The position numbers were made by a program, and so were the translations under genes. From the NCBI GenBank assembly GCA_040752215.1, contig JBFMEX010000102.1, positions 1 through 15,333 of the forward strand: DNA of 15,333 bases, in the 5' to 3' direction. The notes beneath the pieces are model-generated. The model searched no databases and was not told the DNA's origin. It was given only the letters and a program-made list of their open reading frames with translations. The stretch is from JBFMEX01 sp040752215. GTDB lineage: Bacteria; Pseudomonadota; Alphaproteobacteria; Rhizobiales; Hyphomicrobiaceae. Shown here piece after piece: positions 1 through 7,520 of the stretch. Within the stretch, counting starts at the first letter, position 1. Each line of letters begins with the position of its first letter.

Positions 1-41
1 GGGGGGGCCCCGCCCGCTTCGTTTCCGGCATGTCGTAAGGA

Positions 42-1994
<1,953 letters not shown>

Positions 1995-2031
1995 GCTCGT
2001 TTTCCTCCCAAGCGTCTCGTTGGTTGTGGGG

Positions 2032-2059
2032 ATTATGATGACCAGATGGTCAGCGGCAA
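2032..2059 (-). promoter_or_regulatory. Candidate acs promoter with a palindromic operator in its spacer
   Basis: On the minus strand TTGCCG (2059-2054) and CATAAT (2037-2032) are spaced by 16 bp, a plausible sigma-70 type -35/-10 pair about 40-65 bp upstream of the acs start. The spacer is almost filled by a perfect inverted repeat, TGACCA-GA-TGGTCA (2039-2052). The sequence is seen directly; promoter and operator function are inferred. No other good promoter was seen in 1995-2150. Confidence 0.4.
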
Positions 2060-2150
2060 GCTGCTCCTTCGTCGAATGAATCCAGGCATTTCGCCGGACG
2101 CCTGATGGTCTTTGGTCGACCCGGTGCGGTGGACCCGCGGTGGTTGAAGC

Positions 2151-2573
2151 CTACACCGACATCAGCCCGATGACCGCCCCCTGCACCAGCAGCACGCCGA
2201 GCCAGTGGCCGCCATCGATCAGGGTCAGCGTCTTGCTTCGGCCCTGGAAGGCATGGTTGACGACGAGCGCGGTCAGCACGAAGCCGCCCCAGATGAAGCC
2301 GGCCGATATGAGGCCGTTTCTGAGCGTAACCTGTCCCATGCCGAGGTGGCCAATGATGCCGGCGAGCATATAGGCCATAACCAGCAGGGCGACGAAGGTG
2401 GTGATGTATGGGGCGAAGACGGGCGAGCCGTCGGGGCGCTTCATATCCTCGGGCCGGACGCCCGCGGCCTCCATCCATGCGCTCGAAAGCACTCCGTACC
2501 AGATGCCGCCGAAAATGAAGCTGGCGGCGGCGGCCAGAACGACTGCCAGATGATTGATGCCTGCAAATGCCAT
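2151..2573 (-). CDS. DUF1761-family small integral membrane protein
   Basis: This is a 140-residue protein with four hydrophobic segments, at about residues 5-28, 52-75, 83-105 and 120-140. Short loops separate them, and the first helix is followed by a GxWYG-like turn and a conserved-looking acidic/proline stretch. The pattern and the N-terminus (N-H-L-A-V then an aromatic/glycine-rich helix) fit the DUF1761 family, whose function is unknown. The frame is open further upstream to 2687, but that extension is arginine-rich, not membrane-like and overlaps the methyltransferase. The ATG at 2573 has GAGGGGG about 8 bases upstream and leaves a 58-bp gap, so I prefer it. It is co-directional with the methyltransferase upstream and may be co-transcribed. 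No substrate can be proposed. Confidence 0.75.
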   Translation of the reverse strand: MAFAGINHLAVVLAAAASFIFGGIWYGVLSSAWMEAAGVRPEDMKRPDGSPVFAPYITTFVALLVMAYMLAGIIGHLGMGQVTLRNGLISAGFIWGGFVLTALVVNHAFQGRSKTLTLIDGGHWLGVLLVQGAVIGLMSV

Positions 2574-2631
2574 TGGCGCGCCCCCTCGGCGTCTTCTCCC
2601 GAGGCGGAGATTAGCAGAGATCGGCGCGAGG

Positions 2632-3291
2632 TCATCTGCTCGGATCGGGACGCCAGCGCCAGACGGCCGTTCGCTTGAAGAGTGCATCCTCCAGCTCGCG
2701 GGTGACCGGCACCTCGTAGCGCGCCGCCGCCTCGAAACGATCGCGCGGGAAGTAATTGCGGCCGGGATCGCCGATCAGGATGGGGGCGCCGTTCGCACCT
2801 GCAGCATCGATGTAGGCGGTCACCCTGTCGGCCAAGGTCCGCTCGTAGAACAGGTCGCCGACCAGGATTACCTGGAATGGCTCCGGCGGCGCGGCGAGCA
2901 GGTCCGCGGCGGTGGTGGCGACCTCGACCGCGTTCGCCTCGGCATTGAGCGCCACGGCGGCGAGCGCCAACGGGTCGATGTCGGCGGCGAGCACGCGGGC
3001 GCTACCGGCGCGCATGGCGGCGATCGCGGTCAGGCCGGAGCCGGAGCCGAGGTCGAGGACGGTGCGACCCGCGACCTCTGCCGGGTGGTCGAGCAGGAAG
3101 CGCGCCAGCGCCTGCCCACCGGCCCAGGCGAAGGCCCAATAGGGCGGCGGGACGTTCATCTTGCCGAGCTCCTCCTCGGTCCTCTGCCAGATCGGCAACG
3201 ACTCCTCGGCGAGGTGGAGACGGATCTCCGGTACGAGAGGCGGAGCGAGAAGGCGCGTATTGGCGCGAATGAAGGTGGCAGGATCGTTCAT
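2632..3291 (-). CDS. SAM-dependent protein lysine methyltransferase, METTL20/ETF-beta type
   Basis: This is a class I methyltransferase of 219 residues. SAM-binding motif I is VLDLGSGSG at 78-86, the acidic end of strand 2 is ADID near 103-106, and the post-IV signature GDLFYE lies at 145-150. The aromatic block PPPYWAFAWAGGQ at 48-60 precedes the Rossmann core. The D-x-F-Y motif and this layout match the METTL20 (ETFBKMT) branch, of which bacterial members methylate the beta subunit of electron transfer flavoprotein. The family is also often annotated as 50S L11 methyltransferase or nicotinamide N-methylase-like. The start codon follows the EVE-gene stop with no gap (TGA-ATG), so the two are translationally coupled. 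The enzyme class is clear, while the ETF-beta substrate is inferred from family resemblance. Confidence 0.85.
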   Translation of the reverse strand: MNDPATFIRANTRLLAPPLVPEIRLHLAEESLPIWQRTEEELGKMNVPPPYWAFAWAGGQALARFLLDHPAEVAGRTVLDLGSGSGLTAIAAMRAGSARVLAADIDPLALAAVALNAEANAVEVATTAADLLAAPPEPFQVILVGDLFYERTLADRVTAYIDAAGANGAPILIGDPGRNYFPRDRFEAAARYEVPVTRELEDALFKRTAVWRWRPDPSR

Positions 3292-3756
3292 TCATCCCCG
3301 CACGTTGGCCGGGTCGAGGCCGCCCATGCGGCAGACCTCGTCCCATTCGCTGGCCGTGACCGGCTGCACGGAGAGCCGCATCGAGGTGACGAGACTCATC
3401 TTGGCCAGCTTGGGGTTGGCTTTGACGGCGGCGAGCGTGACCGGCTGCGGAAGGTCGGCGACGGCGCGCACGGTGACGCACTGCCAGGTGCCGGTGTCGT
3501 CGGTCGGATCGGCGTGGGCCTCCTTGGCAACCTCGACGATGCCGACGATCTCGCGGCCCTCGTTGGAGTGATAGAAGAAGCCGAGGTCGCCCTTTTTCAT
3601 TGCGCGCATGTGGTTGCGGGCGAGGTAGTTGCGCACGCCGGTCCACGGCTCGCCCTTCCTGCCGCGCGCCTTCTGCATCTCCCACGAGAACGCGCCGGGC
3701 TCGGATTTCAGGAGCCAGCGGCTGGCAGTTGGAGCGATTGCGGGAGCTTTGGCCAT
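3292..3756 (-). CDS. EVE domain-containing protein (PUA/YTH-like fold)
   Basis: This is a single-domain protein of 154 residues. It shows the EVE hallmarks: WLLKSEP at about 14-20, then W-x-GVRNYLARN near 38-47 and an M-x-x-GD-x-x-FFYHS block near 53-63, followed by a beta-rich second half. EVE domains bind modified bases in nucleic acids. The stand-alone widespread form has an unsettled role, and other EVE proteins work in modification-dependent restriction. The frame is open to 3978, but the upstream part is arginine-rich antisense of the HTH gene. The ATG at 3756 begins just where homology begins. It lies 5 bp after the antitoxin stop and directly abuts the methyltransferase start, so it is read as part of one operon. 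The ribosome site (GAAGAGG) touches the ATG closely, which suggests coupling to the upstream gene. Confidence 0.9.
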   Translation of the reverse strand: MAKAPAIAPTASRWLLKSEPGAFSWEMQKARGRKGEPWTGVRNYLARNHMRAMKKGDLGFFYHSNEGREIVGIVEVAKEAHADPTDDTGTWQCVTVRAVADLPQPVTLAAVKANPKLAKMSLVTSMRLSVQPVTASEWDEVCRMGGLDPANVRG

Positions 3757-3761
3757 CCTCT

Positions 3762-4088
3762 TCAATCTTGCTCCATCAGCACCTCGAGGCCCTTGCGATT
3801 GATGAGCGACAGCAGTGTCAGTGCCGGTCCGCTCGGGCGGCGCTCGCCGCGCTCCCACTGGCTGATGAGCCCGGTCGTCACATTGAGATGACGCGCCAGA
3901 ACGGCTTGGCTGACCTTCTCGCGCTCGCGCAACGCCTGGATCTCCTTCGGCGACAACTCGTCGACCTTGGCGAGGCACAGAGCATTGAACTTGCGCATGG
4001 TCGTCTTGTCCATGATGCCTGCCTTGCGGGCATCGCTCGCCGCCTCGTGGACAACGCGCGCGATCCTGCTCGTGTATTTCCTAGTCAT
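3762..4088 (-). CDS. XRE-family HTH antitoxin/regulator of a type II toxin-antitoxin pair
   Basis: This 108-residue protein has an N-terminal alpha-helical part (1-50) and an XRE helix-turn-helix at about 50-95. The recognition portion reads SQAVLARHLNVTTGLISQWERG and is followed by RRPSGPALTLLSLI, a tail typical of HigA-like antitoxins (COG2944 type). These proteins neutralise the partner toxin and repress their own promoter. Its ATG overlaps the last 8 bases of the toxin frame (4081-4088), a typical coupling for toxin-first systems. The palindromes at 4473-4501 are the natural operator candidates. It is followed after 5 bp by the EVE gene, so its autoregulated promoter may drive EVE and methyltransferase expression. 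The identification as an XRE antitoxin is strong; the name higA is not certain. Confidence 0.88.
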   Translation of the reverse strand: MTRKYTSRIARVVHEAASDARKAGIMDKTTMRKFNALCLAKVDELSPKEIQALREREKVSQAVLARHLNVTTGLISQWERGERRPSGPALTLLSLINRKGLEVLMEQD

Positions 4089-4356
4089 CGCAATTCACCT
4101 CTATCCAGGCACCGGCCTCCACCAGCCTTCCAACTTGCTCCCCGCTGTAGCGAAGGAACTCCGAGGCCAATCCCCAAAACATGGTCAAGTCAGTATCATC
4201 GATGTTGGCTTGGTCGGACTTTGCGAAGCCATCGACAAACACCGCGCGCTTGCCGGCACGAAACAGCACGATCGTGCGGAAGCCACCCGACCTGCCCTGT
4301 CCAGGCCTTGCCACTCTCTGCTTGATCACCCCACTGCCGAGATCAGCGTCCAGCAA
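4081..4356 (-). CDS. RelE-type toxin (PF06296/COG4737-like), start codon missing or mutated
   Basis: The visible part is a compact toxin: residues such as DADLGSGVIKQRVARPGQG, then FRTIVLFR, FVDGFAKSD and a C-terminal SGEQVGRLVEAGAWIEV. These match the RelE family that is paired with COG2944-type antitoxins; such toxins cleave mRNA in the ribosome. The coordinates given start at an in-frame TTG, which is the first usual start in the frame. However, homology clearly extends upstream: VYKTNGFARFAKRER and then LCEAVVRAGRGL are encoded in the same frame up to about 4450, and the frame stays open to 4503. No ATG, GTG, CTG or TTG occurs in that extension. The full protein would be about 125 residues. 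Either a rare start (ATT/ATA/ATC) is used, or the start was lost or frameshifted and the toxin is inactive. The family call is good; integrity is doubtful. Confidence 0.7.
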   Translation of the reverse strand: MLDADLGSGVIKQRVARPGQGRSGGFRTIVLFRAGKRAVFVDGFAKSDQANIDDTDLTMFWGLASEFLRYSGEQVGRLVEAGAWIEVNCDD

Positions 4357-4472
4357 GCCACGTCCCGCCCGAACAACAGCCTCGCATAAAGCCTCGTCCT
4401 CGATCCGTTCGCGCTTGGCAAACCGTGCGAAGCCATTCGTCTTGTAGACCTGCTCAGCCTCTCTCGCCGCAC

Positions 4473-4501
4473 ATACATTATGTATAGCACAAAGTGCTAT
4501 A
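4473..4501 (-). promoter_or_regulatory. Operator palindromes of the toxin-antitoxin operon
   Basis: Two inverted repeats overlap just upstream of the toxin frame. The first is TATAGCAC-AAA-GTGCTATA (4483-4501), perfect with 8-bp arms. The second is ATACAT-T-ATGTAT (4473-4485), perfect with 6-bp arms. On the minus strand TTGAAT (4507-4502) could be a -35, with CATAAT (4482-4477) or TATACA (4486-4481) as -10, so the long palindrome would lie between promoter elements. This is the usual arrangement for autorepression by an HTH antitoxin. The sequence is seen; binding is inferred. Confidence 0.6.
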
Positions 4502-4507
4502 ATTCAA

Positions 4508-4986
4508 CTTCGAATCCCGGTGCCTCACTACATCGGTGCAGGGCCGGATCGATGTGCCTCTTGGGGTCGCGACACGTCCATCGCAGTCGCAGGCCTTACG
4601 TGTGATTCGCGTGTGATTGCTTCCCGGCGCGTGAGATGGTTTCGCGACCTTCCCTCCTGACGCGACCACGCTTCGTATTCTTGCGCCTGACTTACGCAGC
4701 CAATGGGTGGTCACGCGGGGCGTCGGGGTCGGCTGGTTGGCTCTTTTCGGCCTGGTCCGTCGCCCGGTCGGATGCGGTCCAGTCGCGGTCGGGTCACAAT
4801 GCGTGCTTGTCTCTACGACGGTGGGCTGCGAGTCGCAATCGAGGCGCTTGGATCGGCCATTGCCGATGACTTGCCGCGCTGCCACGCCTTGCGTTGGGCG
4901 GGCGGCCCTTTCTATATCCACGGCGAGGGCACGAGGAGCTTTGCGGCGGATCGCCGGGACACGGTCGCATGGACCTCAGGAAGCAC
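4508..4986. other. Intergenic stretch between the TA operon and phoR, no gene seen
   Basis: This is the divergent spacer of about 480 bp between the minus-strand TA operon and plus-strand phoR. Open frames cross it on both strands, but their translations are low-complexity, rich in Arg/Ser/Thr, without domain features and without ribosome sites. It holds an 11-bp-period direct repeat (4599-4618) and a tRNA T-loop-like TTCGAATCC (4509-4517) with no matching stem. A promoter for phoR should lie here, but I could not place it. Confidence 0.5.
4599..4618 (+). repeat. 11-bp-period direct repeat, weakly PhoB-box-like
   Basis: CGTGTGATT occurs at 4599-4607 and again at 4610-4618, so the repeat period is 11 bp. 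Within it GTGTGAT is spaced as 7+4+7, the geometry of a PhoB box, and each heptamer matches the CTGTCAT consensus at 5 of 7 bases. It lies about 370 bp upstream of the chosen phoR start. The repeat is certain; a PhoB function is speculative. Confidence 0.3.
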
Positions 4987-6243
4987 ATGGACGACGTCCG
5001 GCGACGGCTCTCGGCGCGGCGCGGACTGCTGACGGCGGGGCTGGTCGCTGTGCTGCTGGCGGTGGCGCTCGACTGGCTCGGCTGGGCGTGGGCCTTGCCG
5101 GCGCTCGCCGCGCTCGGTCTGTGGGGCGCGCTGTGGCCGCGCGATGGCCTCGGTGAGGAGACGCTGGATGAGCCGTCGGCCGTCACCCGGCCCCGGGGAG
5201 AGACGGCCGCGGAGCCGATCTGGCGGCAGATGCTCGACGCCATTCCCGATCCTGCGCTGATGCTCGACGAGGGCAACCACGTGCTGGCGGCAAATGCCGG
5301 CGCGGCGGCACTGCTCGCCGTCACGGCGGGGCGCCACATCGCCCACCTGCATCGCTCGCCGGAGCTGCTCGGCGCGGTCGAGCGGGCGCGGCTCGAGGCG
5401 GTGCCGCAACCGTTCGACGTGCACGTGAAGGTGCCGATCGAGCGCCATCTCTCGGGCATGGCGACGCCGCTGCGCCAGGGGTCGAGGTCGACCCAAGGCT
5501 CGCTGCTGCTGGTGGTGCTGAGGGACAGGACCGAGGCCGAGCAGCTCGGCGAGATGCGCGCCGACTTCGTCGCCAACGCCAGCCACGAGCTCAGGACGCC
5601 GCTGGCCTCGCTCAGGGGCTTCCTGGAGACGATGCAGGGCGCGGCCAAGGACGACCCCGAGGCCCGGCAGCGGTTCCTCGCGATCATGCAGCAGCAGGCC
5701 GAGCGGATGTCGCGGCTGATCGACGACCTCTTGTCGCTCGGCCGGATCGAGATGCGCGAGCACGTTCCGCCCAAGGGCGAGGTCGATCTCGCCGGCCTCG
5801 TGTCGGAGGTGTCGCGCAATCTCGCCGCGCTCGCGGCATCGGCCGATGTACGGATCGAACTCGAGCAGGCGCGCGGCCCGCTCAGGGTCGTCGGTGATCG
5901 CGACGAGTTGTTTCAGGTTGTGCAGAACCTGATGCAGAACGCGATCAAGTATGGCCGGCCCGGCGGCAGGGTGCGGGCTCGCCTCGGTCGGGACAACGCC
6001 AGCGTCTCGCTCGCGGTCGAGGACGACGGGGTCGGGATCGATCCGGTCCACCTGCCACGGCTGACCGAGCGGTTCTATCGCGTCAACGCCAAGGACAGCC
6101 GCGAGCGCGGCGGCACCGGGCTCGGCCTCGCGATCGTCAAGCACATCGTCAACCGGCACCAGGGGCAGCTCAGGATCGAGTCCGTTCCGGGCCGCGGCTC
6201 GACGTTCACCGTGCGGCTGCCCGCAGCGCACGCCGATCAATAA
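4987..6243 (+). CDS. phoR: Phosphate regulon sensor histidine kinase PhoR
   Basis: This membrane sensor kinase phosphorylates PhoB when phosphate is scarce. From the start used here (418 residues) there are two hydrophobic segments at about 14-30 and 32-50 with almost no periplasmic loop, as in PhoR. A PAS domain follows at about 78-180 (AIPDPALMLDEGN, then AANAGAAALL). The HisKA box FVANASHELRTPL has the phosphoacceptor His200. The ATPase domain shows QNLMQNAIKYG near 313-323, VEDDGVGI near 344-351 and GGTGLGLAIVKHI at 375-387. The ATG at 4987 has AGGAAG at 4978-4983. The ATG at 4969 is possible and adds six residues, and a TTG at 4894 is unlikely. It is the first gene of the pho-pst locus and lies 143 bp upstream of pstS. 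Confidence 0.93.
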   Translation: MDDVRRRLSARRGLLTAGLVAVLLAVALDWLGWAWALPALAALGLWGALWPRDGLGEETLDEPSAVTRPRGETAAEPIWRQMLDAIPDPALMLDEGNHVLAANAGAAALLAVTAGRHIAHLHRSPELLGAVERARLEAVPQPFDVHVKVPIERHLSGMATPLRQGSRSTQGSLLLVVLRDRTEAEQLGEMRADFVANASHELRTPLASLRGFLETMQGAAKDDPEARQRFLAIMQQQAERMSRLIDDLLSLGRIEMREHVPPKGEVDLAGLVSEVSRNLAALAASADVRIELEQARGPLRVVGDRDELFQVVQNLMQNAIKYGRPGGRVRARLGRDNASVSLAVEDDGVGIDPVHLPRLTERFYRVNAKDSRERGGTGLGLAIVKHIVNRHQGQLRIESVPGRGSTFTVRLPAAHADQ

Positions 6244-6386
6244 AATATAGTTCTATATCAATAGCATATGTTGTCACAAAAGCATTGTGACAATGGCTTA
6301 ATAGGGTGCTGCCGGCGCGTGGGGCGCCGGGTGAGGGGCGCGACGGACAGCGTTCCTGCAATCCCTCCGAATACAGGGAGCTACTC
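6244..6386 (+). promoter_or_regulatory. pstS upstream region: AT-rich promoter area, palindromes and leader hairpin
   Basis: This short AT-rich island sits in GC-rich DNA. It contains ATATAG-TT-CTATAT (6245-6258) and a 7-bp-arm inverted repeat TTGTCAC / GTGACAA (6271-6277 and 6287-6293, 9-bp spacer). TTGTCAC resembles one half of a PhoB box (5 of 7 bases of CTGTCAT), but no clean second half lies 11 bp away. TTAATA (6298-6303) is a possible -10. CCGGCGC / GCGCCGG (6312-6318, 6324-6330) would form a leader hairpin with no T-run. The phosphate-starvation promoter of pstSCAB-phoU-phoB is expected here. Confidence 0.45.
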
Positions 6387-7436
6387 GTGAACAACAAAGT
6401 CATCGCCCTCTCGGCCGCGGCGGCCGTCGTGGGCAGCATCGCGTTCGCCGGCTCGGCGTCGGCGAGAGACCAGATTCGCATCGTCGGCTCGTCGACGGTG
6501 TATCCGTTCACCACCGCGGTTGCGGAGCAGTTCGGCAAGGCCGGCGGCAAGACGCCGGTCGTCGAATCGACCGGTACCGGCGGCGGCATGAAGCTGTTCT
6601 GCGCCGGCGTCGGCGTCGATCATCCCGACCTCACCAACGCCTCGCGGGCGATGAAGAAGGGCGAGTTCGAGGACTGCCAGAAGAACGGCGTCAAGGAGAT
6701 CGTCGAAATCAAGGTCGGCATCGACGGGCTGACGATTGCCCAATCGAAAGCTGGGCCAGCGATCAAGCTGACCCGCAAGCAGGTGTTCCAGGCGCTGGCC
6801 GAGCAGGTACCCGGCGCGGACGGCAAGCTCGTCGCCAATCCCTACAAGAACTGGTCGGACATCGATCCGTCGCTCCCGGCGATCAAGATCGAGGTGCTGG
6901 GCCCGCCGCCGACCTCCGGCACGCGCGACAGCTTCCACGAGCTGTTCATGGAGAAGGGCGCCGAGGAGTTCCCTGCGCTCAAGGACATGAAGAAGGCCGA
7001 CGGCAAGGCGTTCGACAAGGTGTGGAAGTCGCTCCGCAAGGACGGCGCCTACGTCGAGGCCGGCGAGAACGACAACGTGATCGTGCAGAAGCTCGAGGCC
7101 AACAAGAACGCCTTCGGCATCTTCGGCTACTCGTTCCTCGATGAGAACACCGCAAAGCTGAAGGGCGTCGCCGTCGACGGTGTCGAGCCGAACTACGACG
7201 CGATCTCGGGCGGCAAGTACAAGGGCGCGCGCCCGCTGTTCATCTATGTCAAGAAGCAGCACATCGGCGTCGTGCCCGGCATCGACAAGTTCGTCGCCGA
7301 GTACGTCTCCGCGAAGGCCATGGGTGCCGACGGCTACCTGGCGCGCAAGGGTCTCGTCGCCCTGCCGAAAGCGGAGGCCGAGAAGGTCCGCGAATCCGCG
7401 ACCGCGCTGAAGGTGATGGACGCTCCCTCGAGCTGA
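6387..7436 (+). CDS. pstS: Periplasmic phosphate-binding protein PstS
   Basis: PstS is the high-affinity periplasmic phosphate receptor that delivers phosphate to PstCA. The protein has 349 residues and starts at GTG (6387) with AGGGAG at 6375-6380, an ideal distance. A Sec signal peptide is evident: Lys4, a hydrophobic core at about 5-22 and an ASA cleavage site after Ala26. The mature protein begins RDQIRIVGSSTVYPFT, with the phosphate-contacting S-S-T-V-Y-P loop, and then ESTGTGGGMKLFC. Further on come SRAMKKGE, a PTSGTRDSF loop near the middle and FGYSFLD. All are characteristic of the long PstS family with binding loops from both lobes. It opens the transport operon, is preceded by the regulatory stretch, and is followed by a stem-loop before pstC. 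Function is clear from the motifs and from the neighbours. Confidence 0.97.
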   Translation: MNNKVIALSAAAAVVGSIAFAGSASARDQIRIVGSSTVYPFTTAVAEQFGKAGGKTPVVESTGTGGGMKLFCAGVGVDHPDLTNASRAMKKGEFEDCQKNGVKEIVEIKVGIDGLTIAQSKAGPAIKLTRKQVFQALAEQVPGADGKLVANPYKNWSDIDPSLPAIKIEVLGPPPTSGTRDSFHELFMEKGAEEFPALKDMKKADGKAFDKVWKSLRKDGAYVEAGENDNVIVQKLEANKNAFGIFGYSFLDENTAKLKGVAVDGVEPNYDAISGGKYKGARPLFIYVKKQHIGVVPGIDKFVAEYVSAKAMGADGYLARKGLVALPKAEAEKVRESATALKVMDAPSS

Positions 7437-7466
7437 TCTCGATCGGCTCAGGCTCGCTACTCTCCC

Positions 7467-7497
7467 GGCTGCCTCTGCTCGCGTGGCAGGGGCAGCC
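7467..7497 (+). terminator. Intra-operon stem-loop between pstS and pstC (no T-run)
   Basis: GGCTGCCTCTGC (7467-7478) pairs with GCAGGGGCAGCC (7486-7497) over 12 bp, including one G-T wobble, around a 7-base loop. There is no following T-tract, so it is not a standard intrinsic terminator. In binding-protein transporter operons such structures often stabilise the upstream mRNA segment, which keeps the binding protein in excess over the permeases. That role is inferred here. Confidence 0.6.
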
Positions 7498-7520
7498 TCG
7501 CCAGTCGGGGTTCTGTGGTC

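Noticed and set aside
2554..3891. Plus-strand open frame of 445 codons opposite the methyltransferase and EVE genes
   Set aside because: It crosses three clearly real minus-strand genes and has a repetitive Gly/Arg/Val composition typical of antisense frames.
4509..4532. TTCGAATCC followed by CGGTGCCTC, resembling the T-arm and 3' end of a tRNA
   Set aside because: The bases before the loop do not pair with those after it, no upstream cloverleaf is present and there is no CCA. It is a chance match or too small a remnant to call an attachment site.
4478..4921. Minus-strand frame of 147 codons upstream of the toxin
   Set aside because: The translation is Arg/Thr/Pro-rich without domain character and would run through the operator region. 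No ribosome site was seen.
4912..6240. Minus-strand open frame of 442 codons opposite phoR
   Set aside because: PhoR has all kinase motifs in the plus frame. The opposite frame is low-complexity antisense.
6312..6330. GC-rich hairpin between phoR and pstS considered as a phoR terminator
   Set aside because: The 7-bp stem is not followed by a T-run, and a GTG gene start follows closely. It is better described as a leader structure.
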